The notes under the pieces were generated by a model. That model saw only the letters and a list, made by a program, of their open reading frames with translations, searched no databases and was not told the DNA's origin. Shown here piece by piece: positions 33,213-43,916 of a DNA stretch of 64,000 nt. The stretch is from positions 62,001 to 126,000 of the forward strand of contig JAQOOI010000038.1 of NCBI GenBank assembly GCA_028554645.1. The letters run 5' to 3'. Both the position numbers and the translations under genes were made by a program. The stretch comes from Omphalotus guepiniiformis (lineage: Eukaryota > Basidiomycota > Agaricomycetes > Agaricales > Omphalotaceae). The first letter of the stretch is position 1. Each line of letters opens with the position of its first letter.

Positions 33213-35375
33213 ATGTCGACATCGTCTGGAACACGTACTGAACTATCAGCCACCGATCTGGTTCGCAATTCGCGCCCCAATGACTATTCGCTAACATATT
33301 CCGATGGTGAAGTTGGTGCCGTTCTTCCTGAAGCCCGCATTTTCATCACGTCTCCCAACATGGGGGAAATTCCTGAGCCTCCCTTTGGTTCGACTCGAGA
33401 CATTTATCGTCGTCAAGATGCTCGTTACGGACCTGACGACCCGTGTTGCTGGCCTCAGCCATTCAACGAACTTTACCCCTACCTGGCATGCATTCCAGTG
33501 CAGCCTGAAGATGATTGTTGGGCATTCTTTCCGTTTATGGTCATGTGGTCGAATCTCTCGGCAAACGACCTCGATTTCAACGCGAACGACCGCACATTGG
33601 GACAAGGGATCGTCTCGGGTAGGATCACTAGGGATTTGAAGGATGCCGTGAGTTATGTGAACGAACGAGTGGACAAGTTCTTCCTACGGTCCGCCGATGC
33701 TCGTGATAGAGCGCTTGTAGGTGAATTGCGGCAGACCATGGAGATCTGTCTGACCCACATAACCACGATCTCATCCCCTCTCCGAGATTTACAACGAGGC
33801 TTGGTGGAACTGCAGCGTGCTTGGCTTATGCTACATGCTGTATTTGACTATGCTGAAAGCTTTGCACCACGTATGAGAGGTGAAGGAGACAGAGCCACTG
33901 TTGTTCGTGTTGAACGTATGGGTGCCTTCGTGTGGGACGAGGCACAAGCCTCATCGCTCTTTCGTGCAGGGCTTCCGGTCTATTTTGTCCGTCCATATTC
34001 GAAGTTCAGCCGTCAGATTGTACTGCGGGCTGTCAAATTGAGCCGGCCAGGGCCACCAGAGATCACGCTTGCACCTGCCCTCCCGCCCTATCCACCGATT
34101 GCAACCACCCAAGCAGGGTCGGAGGAAAAATTTTCTGCTCTTCGAATTGCTGCCATGAGATGCTTTGCCGAAGATAGTCCCTTCGAGAATGGTCATCATC
34201 CACTTTCTTATCAATCGTCTTACACTATCGGCAAGGGGAACATAATCGCTCCGGTCTACTCGCAACCTAGTACCGTTGTGGCAGTCGGTGTTACTTCGGC
34301 AGGCCTAGCAGGAAGGACGGATCGGACACGGCCATCGGACTCGTTTTCAGGAGTGCCAGCCAAAAAGGCAAAGTATGGGAAAGGTGTAGGAGGTAAGCGT
34401 GCTCTCACCGTCTGTGTTTTCAAGATCTCGATATAAGTTTTTTTCTCCCTTTTTTTAACTTTAGCACCATCGGACCAACGTAATCCGTTTGAAGATTTTC
34501 CAACCGATGATTTGATGGCACCGCCTCCTATTCGAGCATGGCAAAATGTGAATGTAACCATTCAGCGAATTGGGGTTAAACCTGCGAAGAAATTGTTCAT
34601 TGTTCCCGATCCAGGCCTTTTCTTTGGAGCGCGTGGACAGGAACGCCAGGCTCAGCAACTGCATCAGTGGGAGCATTTTCGGCCAGCTTGGTTGGCAAAA
34701 TGCAAGAGCCAAGACACATCAGTAACTCCTCAGAGTACTGAAACATGGCGAAAAATCCTCAATATGCCCATCTTGTCACTGGAAGAGGGTCGGGTACTTG
34801 AAACTAAGAAACAGTCCCAAACACATGAAGCTTTCCAGCTGGCACAAGAGACGATGCAGCAATTTGGTCAAGGGGGTGTGCCCACCACCTCTCGCACTGG
34901 GCCATTTGATCAGAGTCGAGGGCGGAGGTTGATCCGCGAGCTCGCAATGATCAACTTCAGGTACGAGATGGTCAAGGTTGACCAAGCGTTGGATGGTACA
35001 CGCCCACACCCTTCACCTAACATCAGTACCTCACAACTCGCAGTCGCCGAGGCGCAACATGCTCGTGATCGGGAAACCTTGGTGTGTGGCATCTTTCATG
35101 GTGGGACAGTCTTCTCCCACCCCCAGTGCAACGAGAATGTCGGAGTGGCATCAGACTTGTGGCCCGAACGCTATGGAGCCTTGAAACATTTTTGGAGGTT
35201 GATGGACACCTGGCCAGGCATCAAGCCCACCAACTGGCGACGAGGTATTGAGATGGATTTAACATACTTGTCAACACGAGGAGAAGACTGGGAACGACAA
35301 TTGGCTCAGTATTATGTACAAAGTGCTTTCACGGTTTTGAAACGTCCCCCAGTTCTGCCAGCACGAGCTGTATAG
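33213..35375 (+). CDS. KDZ cargo gene 4, large unknown protein, spliced
   Basis: The ATG is at 33,213 (MSTSSGTRTELSATDLVRN). One intron at 34,393-34,464 (GTAAGC...TTTAG) keeps the frame, giving 393 codons plus one base, then about 304 more codons (696 residues in all). The N-terminal half is globular with many Trp and Pro (PCCWPQPFNELYPYLACIPV, DDCWAFFPFMVMW), then a helical central region (LVELQRAWLMLHAVFDYAES) and VWDEAQASSLFRAGLPVYFV. The C-terminal exon contains GLFFGARGQERQAQQLHQWE and RRLIRELAMINFRYEMVKVD, and ends RPPVLPARAV. From memory, proteins of this type are frequent in Agaricomycete genomes without a named domain. The position directly upstream of the transposase suggests a role in transposition, but this is inference. 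Confidence 0.65.
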
Positions 35376-35822
35376 TAACTAGTTCACCGGGATGAATTGA
35401 TGTAGTTCACTCTTACAAGAAAGACTTCTAAAAGTATTTACGTGACAGTGGAAGCCTAGACCAAATTCGGACCAAATATACTATTACTCAGCCGTTGGTA
35501 TTGTTTGAACCCTTCAGAAACCTTCATGGTTTTAACCTCCTCTTGCCTTCACGCTCACTCACGCCTTTCCTTCCTCGAGCCTCACCTCCTCCGTCGTGTT
35601 CAAGTTTTTGTTTGGCAATCGCTTCGTGTGATTTGCTGTCTACGGCTATAGTGTCGTTAGACTTTTCCAGCTCCGTGCTGGTGTTCTGGTGTTCTCCATT
35701 TTCGACGCGCTCTCGGTCTGGCCTCGCCGCCTATTTGTGCTATAGATATTTTTTTTGGAAAATTTAAGGTTAGTCTATTACATTCTCGATCCACCTTTGG
35801 TACTGAGACCAGAGAATGTTAG
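35376..35822. other. KDZ intergenic, promoter side of transposase
   Basis: About 450 bp with no coding feature. T-rich tracts lie shortly before the transposase ATG at 35,823. Confidence 0.4.
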
Positions 35823-38800
35823 ATGCCCCCTAAACGAAGACGTATGGTGGATGATGAAGTTTTGGCCAGTATCCTTATGGATGTTGCGGGTACAGCGAGT
35901 ACCTCAGTTCAACCAGCTGTCGTGGCGTCAGGGCCCTCTGAAAACATGTCAGCTTCCACATCGTCGCAGCCTACATGTACTGAAGCAGCCCAGGATAGTC
36001 AAAAAACTAGGGTTCGTGTTCCTCAATCGTTTCAAACCTGTGTAGAAATACTGATTTTCCGAATTAGCGCGCGTCTATCCTTGAGCAATACGGGATGAAA
36101 TTTGAGGCCATGCTTGCAGCTTTCATCGAGAAAGATGCCGACGCACGCATAGGCCAACCTTGTTCCTGTGGGACTGGAACGATAAACACCCGCTGCCGCG
36201 AATGCTTTGTCTTACCCCCGAGTTGTAGTGCGTGTTTCGTTCTGGCACACAAACACAACCCGTTCCATTGGGCTGAGGTCTGGAGCTCGGAGGACAATTA
36301 CTTCAAGCGTCAGGACATTTCGGTGTTACAGACTGGATGGGCGTTCAATCTAGGGCATGACGGAGCACCATGCGAAGCGACACCCGCAACGAACTTTATC
36401 ACGGTGGTGGATACCAATGGCGTACATGCTACAAAAGTCAGATATTGTGGATGTAAAGGAACACCACGGAAATGGGAGCAGCTTTACGCTGCTAATCTGT
36501 TTCCGGGGTCAGTCGTAGACCCAGGTACTGCATATACATTTAGATTGCTGCGAGAGTGTCAAATACATTCAGAAGTGTCAAAGCGAAACCACTATGATTA
36601 TGCGCGAGCTCTGGCGCAATTGACTGACTACACGTTCCCGCATAAGGTTCCGCGTGTGTACAACAATTTTCAGCTAGTTACACGCATTTGGGCCTACCTG
36701 AGAGCGAACAAATGGTGTGGTCAGGGTCACGGAATTGACAGTCTCTTGCCGCATCGGCCAGTTGGGAATCTGGGCGTATATTGTCCTAGCTGTCCTGAAG
36801 AGAATGTGAACATGGAGGAGGGCTGGGAGAATACACCAGAACATCTGAAACATCTTCATTCGTGTCGTCGTACTCTTGATGGAAATTTTCAGCTAAATCA
36901 TTTCAATAAGGCTCATGACCCCAATGATGTATCAATGTACGAAGGGAGATCAATTTTTCCAAATCACGATACTGAACAAAAATATCTCAAGGAGGTCCCG
37001 CAATTGCAGAGTGAGAGAAAGAGAATAGCTATACAGATCAACGGTGAACCGGGAGACGAGGATACCGGAGACGAGGATACCGAGGGGGAGGATGAACAGC
37101 GCGGGGTGGGGAAAAGAGGGAAGAAGGAAGAAAAGGCAAATTGCGCTTACTTAAATGCCATCGAGAAGCAAAACAAGAAGAAATTCAAGGGAATGGATGT
37201 AACGGGTGTCGTGAATGTCATGTGTGACCATGCAATATCGGGGGCCATGGTTGATCTGCAGCTCGGTGAACGTTTTGCAAACACAGACTTGGCGCTCGCA
37301 CATGCAATGACACGTCACCGTTTCACCCAAGGATTGGTCCCAGACCATGTGCTAAGCTATGATAGTCAATGCAATTATTGTGTGCATCTGCTGGATCGGT
37401 TCAGTAAGTGGTTCCCACATCTGGCCCACGTTGTACAAGATACACGTTTCACCATACCTGCGATGCATGTGCGGAACCATCTTGATATGTGTATGTATCT
37501 GTATGCTGCTGCGTATAAAAATTGTGTCGGACACTTTCATGGAGAAACGGCAGAAATGATCTGGGCCGAGCTCAACTTGTTAGGGGCATCAGTCCGGCAG
37601 ATGAGCAACGGTCATCGCCAAGATGTCATTATTGAGATGGTGTATGCATGGAATACGCGGAAGGTTATGAGTATGGGGTATCAGTTACAAAAGGACTTAG
37701 AGTACGCGAAGAGGAAATACTTCCAGGCAATGCAAAATATGAAAGCATTATACGTAATCCACAAGGAACATCTTGACCGTTGGAACACCGAAGACCGATC
37801 ACCCAGGCTGGACACGAAGAACAGGCGACTGGTTCATTCAGTGTACGCGCAGGAGCCTAATAAGGCTTTGAGTTTTACTCAGCTCATTCAAAGGATGCTG
37901 AAATCAGAGACGGCGGTCAAATGTGGTTCCCAGGCACTTGTAAAGGAGAGTTTGGTTGGGAGGTTTTTAAAAGAGGCCTTGTTCATTCAAGATGCGCAAA
38001 CCGACTTGAAACGAAAGCTCAAAAGGCTACAATCGACAGGCAGGGTAGCCGATGAGAAGGCGCTAGAGGAGATAGGAGAGAGAAGGTCGAAATTGAATGG
38101 TCGAATCGAAGTCCTGCGCCGTTATCAGTCTACTGTTATGCCAGGAATAGAAGACTTGGTGTGCTTAGCAGAGCCTTGCGAGGCTGAAGATGAGAAGCTG
38201 TGGTTACCTTCAGATGTAGATCTCACAGAGCATGCAATGTACGAGGTAACTGAAGTAGCAAAGAGAGAGGCTGAACTCCGAGAAGGGAGAGCATGGGACT
38301 TGATCGTAGAGCTGCAGGCGACAGTCCGTATGCTTTCAGCGGTGTCTGATTACAAGACTGTACATGACCGTGGACAGGAGCAAAATACACGGAGCACAGA
38401 TGCCATCACTCGTTACACAACAATCAGGGGAGAGCTATTAGAGGACTACAATCAACATCGACAGAAGTTAGTAAATCTCGGTGCAATTTCACACGATTCA
38501 CAAAAATGGCGGAAACTGGAGATTCATGACACTTTCCGGAAGTCCACAGCAAGCAAGCGTGGCGCAGGAGCCTCAAGACGTGCAGATGGGGTGTTATGGA
38601 GGCTGGGTACAGGTGTTGAGACAGAAGACGTTGTCAGTGCAGTGGTTGAAAGAGGCCAAGATACGGGATTGGTGGGAACGGAGATGTCGAGACGGAAAGG
38701 TAGGCAGGGTTCCTAGTGGATCAAAGAGACTGCGATAAGACTAATGAATGCACTGAAGGTACACAGCAGAATAAATCGAAGGAGTCTCCGGTAAAAGTGA

Positions 38801-39506
38801 CGGGTACGTACCTGATTGAAAGCTCAGTATTGCGGTTAAATTAAGAACGTTAACAGAGCCACCGGTGAAGCGTATGAAAACGAACCAAGAGATGTCGATA
38901 CAGTCAAAGACAAATTCGGAGGATGGATGGATCTGGCAAAGAGGTCTCAATGCAGGGAAGGTTGATGAGTGGGCAGAGGAACGTAAGTATTGATTCCTGT
39001 GGTCGTTGCAATAGCTGACGAACATATCTTAGAAGAGAAGGTAAAATTTTTTCGCGACGAAGCAGACCTCGAACGGTGGAGGGAACAGATAGAGATTAAG
39101 CATGCAGAGTTCGGTCGATGCATCCGTTCCTTCGCAAAATTGGGCGAAGTCTGGCGCAGTCTATCGGCACGTTCAGAGACTCCAGGTCATGCGGCATACG
39201 CATGGAAGCAAGTGGCCACGTATAAGGTGCTAGAGGAGGAATGCAGAACGAGGCTGGTGCAGTCAGGTCTGGAGTGCCTCTGTAACGTGCCTAGTGGAAG
39301 CACGCTAGCTGACCGCGTTCAAGAATGGCGTCGAAAGGAGGACCTTCAATTGCCAGCATTAAGCAGGTGCGTAACAACGATCTAGAAAGGGCATTTACTC
39401 ACGTTCCCTTTTTGTTAGTGTTCGACCACCATTTGTAGACCCAACTATTAGTGGCAGGGGAAGAGTTCCGAGGCCACAGGACGTCAGCGACGCAGAAGGA
39501 GAATAA
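35823..39506 (+). CDS. KDZ transposase with CxC2-type cysteine cluster
   Basis: This is the transposase of element C. Exon 1 (35,823-36,011, MPPKRRRMVDDE...) joins in phase to 36,068 over a 56-nt intron. A cysteine cluster follows (QPCSCGTG, RCRECF, CSACFVLAHKHNPFHW; about 36,155-36,275), matching the CxC2 cluster associated with KDZ transposases. The RNase H-fold core includes NVMCDHAISGA (about 37,215), LSYDSQCNYCVHLLDRFSKW (about 37,350-37,410) and GHFHGETAEMIWAELNLLGA (about 37,530-37,590), probably carrying the D, D and E. A coiled region follows (DLKRKLKRLQSTGRVADEKALEEIGERR). The long exon stays open to 38,716; smaller exons probably continue to TAA at 39,504 (EEKVKFFRDEADLERWREQIE near 39,035 and RGRVPRPQDVSDAEGE at the end). 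The 38.55-39.0 kb exon joins are uncertain. Confidence 0.8.
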
Positions 39507-39674
39507 GTCTTTGAGGCGCAAGTAAAGATCAAGGATGCGTCGTTCGTTATTCATGCGCAGCGGTTGAGTTTGCATACGCGCATGTAAGCTTTTCAAAAAT
39601 CCCACATGATGGTACTAATCTTCATATTAAAACCTTCATATTCAGGTATCCACTGTTGAAATAGGTACATTTTG

Positions 39675-40691
39675 ATGACAAGAATGAGCATAACACACAA
39701 GTTTTTTGGCCTTTCTGTTTGGCATTTCAGCTGGGAGATATCATGTTTAATGCCTGAGTCCGGGCGCTCGTCGTCCAGCACGGCGCACGGCTATTTCCTT
39801 ATTCAACATCAAACGCGGGAATTGAGCGGGAGTTGGATACTTCATCGTTCATTGCGGGACTTTCTCAACAACTCGCACGTCGACTGCCACATCGAGCACT
39901 GCACGAACACCTCTTTCTTTCGTTACCGACTTTCGTTACACCGACTTTCGTTACCCCGACTTTCGTTACCCCAACTTTCGTCAACCCGACTTTCATTACC
40001 CCGACTTTCGTCAACCCGACTTTCGTTACCCGGACTTAATCGAGTACTCTTCTGTTTAGCCCAACTTCAAGCGCGGAAGTCGAGTCTCTTGACACCAGCG
40101 GCGGGGCCTCAGCAGCACGTTGTCTATCGAGGGAGCTTTGTCAAGAACACGCACCACGCACATCGTCTCCTCCTTCCCTTTCATCACATGTATGATCTGT
40201 GCGCTCTCGAAACGAGTCTTAAAGCGACTCTACGCAGGCCAATCTCGAGCTCTGATAGGCCGGGCTTCATCTATGTCTTTCATATTGCCGGAACGCATGG
40301 CTTCAAAGTGGGGCGTACCACGAATTTGCGACGTCGAAGACAGCAGTGGGCACGGCAATGCAGTAGCCAGAAGCATAGATGGTGTTTTTCAGTACGAGCG
40401 CGTCACTATATTCGAGCAGGTACGTTTCAATTGTTCGAGTTTTTACTTACTGATGATCACGCAGAACGTTTGAGCCACCTCGTGTTGGAACATCTATGTG
40501 TTTGCCGCCCCCGCCTCGTCTGCAAGGACTGTAAGTGTTTGTTTTATTTGTGTTGCGTCGCATGTTCTCATAAGGTTTCCGAGTCAGGCCATCGACGTCA
40601 CAGGGAAATTTTTGAATTCGAGGGCCCATCTTCAGTAGAGGCGTTCACGAAGCTCATACGGCCCCTGATAACATCTGTGTGTTCAATGTAG
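39675..40691 (+). CDS. KDZ cargo gene 5: GIY-YIG nuclease-like protein (T5orf172/DUF1766 type)
   Basis: The conserved part is in the second half: GFIYVFHIAG, then HGFKVGRTTNLRRRRQQW (about 40,262-40,355), which is the GIY-YIG-superfamily T5orf172/DUF1766 pattern (a Y-x-F/Y beta strand, then KVGRT with the catalytic-type arginine). A 45-nt phase-neutral intron fits at 40,420-40,464 (GTACGT...CGCAG), joining YIRA to ERLSHLVLEHL. CVCRPRLVCKDC and RRHREIFEF follow, recalling the family's C-terminal Cys/His and H-x-E region. It ends with TAG at 40,689. The start is uncertain: ATG 39,675 is first in frame, but the sequence to about 40,110 is repetitive, and ATG 40,189 lies just before the conserved domain. 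It is immediately downstream of the transposase in the same orientation. Whether the enzyme cuts DNA or RNA is not known. Confidence 0.65.
   Translation: MTRMSITHKFFGLSVWHFSWEISCLMPESGRSSSSTAHGYFLIQHQTRELSGSWILHRSLRDFLNNSHVDCHIEHCTNTSFFRYRLSLHRLSLPRLSLPQLSSTRLSLPRLSSTRLSLPGLNRVLFCLAQLQARKSSLLTPAAGPQQHVVYRGSFVKNTHHAHRLLLPFHHMYDLCALETSLKATLRRPISSSDRPGFIYVFHIAGTHGFKVGRTTNLRRRRQQWARQCSSQKHRWCFSVRARHYIRAGTFQLFEFLLTDDHAERLSHLVLEHLCVCRPRLVCKDCKCLFYLCCVACSHKVSESGHRRHREIFEFEGPSSVEAFTKLIRPLITSVCSM
39925..40038 (+). repeat. 15-bp tandem repeat, CGACTTTCGTTACCC, about 7-8 units
   Basis: Units of CGACTTTCGTYAMCC are in tandem with few substitutions. The 15-bp period keeps the reading frame, so it would encode a five-residue repeat if translated. 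Confidence 0.9.
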
Positions 40692-40706
40692 TAGAGGTAC
40701 CGCTAG

Positions 40707-41155
40707 GTGAGTTCAATTGCGGCTGTTTTTCCTTACTTGAGTTCAATTCCGGATAGGGTTCAAAAAGCTGAAGCTTCGGTTCAATTACAACCTAAGTTCA
40801 AAAAAAGTTCAATTGGTTCGTAGTTCAAAAGCTTCAGTTCAATTTTACTCAAGTTCATTCTAGGTTCAATTAGCACTCTAGTTCAAAAGCTCCGGTTCAT
40901 TTTCACTCGAGTTCATTTTAGGTTCAATTCGCACCTCTAGTTCAAAAGTTGGGTTCAATATCACTTGAGTTCAAATGTATGTAGTCTAGTTCAATTACTA
41001 CAGTAGTGTACAACAAACATGATTCTTCTTGAAGTTCAATTGTGGGACCTCAGCAAATGAATACACGGCTCCAAATTCAAGTTCAATTGATTGTCCGTAA
41101 GTTCAATTGGTAGGGCTTTACCGACAAGTTTTGAACTGAACTAGTTGCATTACAG
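40707..41155 (-). repeat. KDZ right subterminal AGTTCAA array and terminal inverted repeat
   Basis: This is the mirror image of the left end: about 20 AGTTCAA motifs and the inverted TIR (GGGCTTTACCGACAAGTT) ending at 41,155. Confidence 0.85.
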
Positions 41156-41162
41156 GAAAACG

Positions 41163-42401
41163 TGTCAGGCATGTCAAGATCGAGCTCTAGCGCTATTGAA
41201 AATACCACCTACCCTTACTCACACCCCTTCTCTGTTCCAGAAGGTACATGTGGATGTATTCAAAGTATCTCCGGCTAGTAATGGCTGTAAGAACGTTGTA
41301 CATGGCCGATGTGCTTTATCTTCTTGGTCAGAGGGACGAGCAATCAGAGATGAGACAGCTCGAGCCTTAGGCGAATGGTTCTTTGAAGATATAATATGTA
41401 GATGGGGTTGCCCTCAAGAAGTGGTAACTGATAATGCTAGAAGCATGATTGCAATGTTGAAATGGCTGGAAGAGAAGTATGGGATTAAAGGAATTCGTAT
41501 CTCAGCCTATAATTCTCAAGCCAATGGAAAGATTGAAAGAGCACACTTTGATATCCGTCAAGCTTTAGTAAAAGCGACGGGAGGTGATCTTAAACGTTGG
41601 TACTGGTTTCTCAAACATGTGCTTTGGGCAGACAGAGTAACAACTAGAAGAGGATTTGGATGTTCTCCTTACTTCTTAGTAACTGGAGCAGAACCAATAC
41701 TGCCTCTAGACCTTATAGAATCAACTTGGTTGGTAGAAGTACCAGATAGAGTCCTTACTTACGAAGAATTGATCGGCTACAGGGCTAGAGCCTTGGCAAA
41801 GCATAGAACTCATGTTATGGACATGATTTCCAGGGTCGACGAAGAGAAAAGAAGAACTATGAAGAAGTTTGAACAAGATTATGAACATGTAATAAAAGAC
41901 TATGATTTCAAACCGGGAACTCTAGTACAAGTTCGAAACACTCAAATTGAGAAGAGCTTGGACAGGAAGATGTATCCAAGGTATAGAGGACCTATGATTG
42001 TCATCAGACGAACTAAGGGTGGTACCTACATTATTGCTGAAATGGATGGCTCTGTACTTAAAGAAAAGATTGCTGCCTTTCGCGTACTGCCGCATTTTGC
42101 AAGATATGAGCCTATAGACCTACCTACGAACGTGCTAGACCTCATAGACCTTACTGCAGAACAGCTAGAACTTATGGTGAACGAAGATGAGGATACTTAC
42201 GACGAACAAAGTCGAGACTACATTTTTGACTCCATTCCGAACTTAAGAATGCCTCGAGATGAGGAATATGAAGATGATTCTGATGAAGAAGATGATCATC
42301 CTTCTCCTGAGAGGGATTTAAGCGCAGAACCTGAAGAGATCACTGGAGTGCGAACTAGAAGCAATAAACAGTTTGTTCTATTGCGTCGAAGTGGTACTTA
42401 A
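41163..42401 (+). CDS. Element B Pol, second part: integrase core and C-terminus
   Basis: This resumes in the same frame as 26,780 after one GAAAACG copy: TCQACQDRAL supplies the CxxC of the zinc finger. The DDE catalytic core follows: VHVDVFKV (first Asp, about 41,250), EVVTDNARSMIAMLKW (second Asp, about 41,425-41,470) and ISAYNSQANGKIERAH (Glu, about 41,500-41,545). A GPMIVIRRTKGGTYIIAEMDG segment (about 41,990-42,050) matches the Gypsy integrase C-terminal beta-rich domain, followed by an acidic tail. No chromodomain is recognised. Pol has no other lesion that I could find, so B seems inactivated only by the KDZ insertion. Confidence 0.85.
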   Translation, partial: CQACQDRALALLKIPPTLTHTPSLFQKVHVDVFKVSPASNGCKNVVHGRCALSSWSEGRAIRDETARALGEWFFEDIICRWGCPQEVVTDNARSMIAMLKWLEEKYGIKGIRISAYNSQANGKIERAHFDIRQALVKATGGDLKRWYWFLKHVLWADRVTTRRGFGCSPYFLVTGAEPILPLDLIESTWLVEVPDRVLTYEELIGYRARALAKHRTHVMDMISRVDEEKRRTMKKFEQDYEHVIKDYDFKPGTLVQVRNTQIEKSLDRKMYPRYRGPMIVIRRTKGGTYIIAEMDGSVLKEKIAAFRVLPHFARYEPIDLPTNVLDLIDLTAEQLELMVNEDEDTYDEQSRDYIFDSIPNLRMPRDEEYEDDSDEEDDHPSPERDLSAEPEEITGVRTRSNKQFVLLRRSGT

Positions 42402-42592
42402 TCGATATTCTGAAGGCTCGAAGTAATGACAGTAATAAGAAACTCAAAAGAGTTATATGTATGAAGGTATATGAACTATATCATGAGTTGGGAGTGTAAA
42501 GTAGGTTGGAGACTCTGAATACAGGGTCTAGCGCCTATTCTCACAACAATTCAGTTAGAAAGAACTAGATTACGGGAATCGACGAAACTTAC

Positions 42593-43916
42593 TTAGGCAC
42601 TGCTAGAGTTGGTAGCTGTGGTATCAGCTGAGCTAGATCCAGCCTCCTCCATGGTAGCATCTTGAGGGGTCTCCGAAGATGAAGAATCAGCGGTTTGCTT
42701 GTCCTCGACTGAGAGACGACTAAATTGCTCTCGTTGAATGTTGTCCATCTGTTTAACAACGAACTGGTACTGATTGGCATGGAAATGTACAGCATGCTGA
42801 AGAGTGACTTGTTCGGTACGAAGGAAATTGAGAACTGAGCGTAAAGCTTCGACGCTAAGCTTGGGCAGTTCGAGATATGGAGTGAGCGCGATATGGCGGA
42901 AAGTTGTAGCGATGGCGGCCTCTCGAAGGGTCTTATCCTCTGATCAATATGGTCAGTAGGGTCGAGACAGGGAGAACCCATGCTTACTTACCCTCAATAT
43001 CCTCACGAAGATCGGAAATGGGTTGCTCGAGGCGAATGCGCTTGCCATTGGCAGCTGCAATGTTATCCTGAGCAACTGATAAGTAATACATGGCCTTGAG
43101 GTAGGAACGAGAACGTACATCCATTCCAGGTACATCGCCGAGGGCCAATGAAAGAGTAGAAGAACGATTCGCGACGTCCTGAACGTTCGGCGAAGTTATA
43201 ATATGATGGATAAGAAGACACCGCACTTACCCTGACCTTCTTGTTGAACTTGAGGCCAGGTGGAAGGCTTAATTCTTGAGAAGGGGCATGCATAGATGCA
43301 GAAAGACCCAATGCGGCTGCGAGTCCGGCTTTATAGTCCTAAACTTAGGTCAAGTCGGAGTCTCGACCTAAGAAATATGGATACTTACTGGAGTAGAAGC
43401 AATCCGACCTCCGACGAACTCAATCTCATCATCATCATCATCGTCTTTGATGATAAGAGGAGATTTAACGTTCTGAGAAGAGTATAGAATGAAGCTTGTA
43501 AAGATTAATGAGGAAAGAGGAGAGTTACCTTGCGCTTGCGAGGGGGCTGTCGAAGCACCTCGAGCTTGGCAAAGAACTCCTCGAGCCCATTTAGATGGTA
43601 GGGACGATTGACCCCATCAATCTCTGTAATAGCTATCACAGTGTTGAGTCCTTTCTGGAAGGTATCAAAGGCGATATCATCCTTGGCCACCACTTTGGCA
43701 TTCAAAGGCTTTGACTACGAAGAAATATGAGCTCGACGAAGCCTGAAGAATATAATAGACAAACCATATGATCGGCTAGAGCCGTCACGACTGGTCCTAG
43801 AAGCTTGGGACTGGCTTTGGGGAAGGCTTGAACGGCTTGAGCGGCAGTAATGGCCTCTTGAGTCTCCTTTAACCATTGATCCCTCTCGGGCCAGGTCTTG
43901 TTGGATCCTCGAGCCA
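42593..43916 (-). CDS. Element B antisense gene 1, six exons, 353 residues, unknown function
   Basis: On the strand opposite to gag-pol, between integrase and 3' LTR, an ATG at 43,916 (MARGSNKTWPERDQWLKETQ) opens six exons: 43,916-43,765, 43,714-43,529, 43,472-43,389, 43,338-43,231, 43,178-42,992 and 42,937-42,593 (one-base uncertainty at the last acceptor). All introns are GT...AG (four with GTAAGT or GTAACT donors) and lengths sum to 354 codons. The protein starts with a helical domain (ITAAQAVQAFPKASPKLLGP), has a basic patch PPRKRK followed by an acidic run KDDDDDDEIEFVGG, then helices (RSVLNFLRTEQVTLQHAVHF, QYQFVVKQMDNIQREQF) and a Ser/Glu-rich tail. No known domain is recognised. It points away from the 3' LTR; the gap to antisense gene 2 holds an internal copy of the polypurine tract. 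Confidence 0.8.

Larger units (their letters stand above)
26781..41155 (+). mobile_element. Element C: 14.4-kb KDZ DNA transposon with cargo genes
   Basis: It is flanked by GAAAACG at 26,774-26,780 and 41,156-41,162 (7-bp exact target duplication, perhaps 8 with one mismatch). Terminal inverted repeats of about 45-50 bp share AATGCAAC and AACTTGTCGGTAAAGCCC. Inside them, both ends hold arrays of TTGAACT motifs in opposite orientation. It encodes a KDZ transposase, a GIY-YIG nuclease-like protein and four other genes. It splits element B's integrase. Confidence 0.9.

Noticed and set aside
26781..41155. Searched the KDZ element for a TET/JBP dioxygenase gene, which is often linked to KDZ elements in fungi
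   Set aside because: No H-x-D plus distal H 2OG-Fe(II) pattern was found in the cargo genes read.
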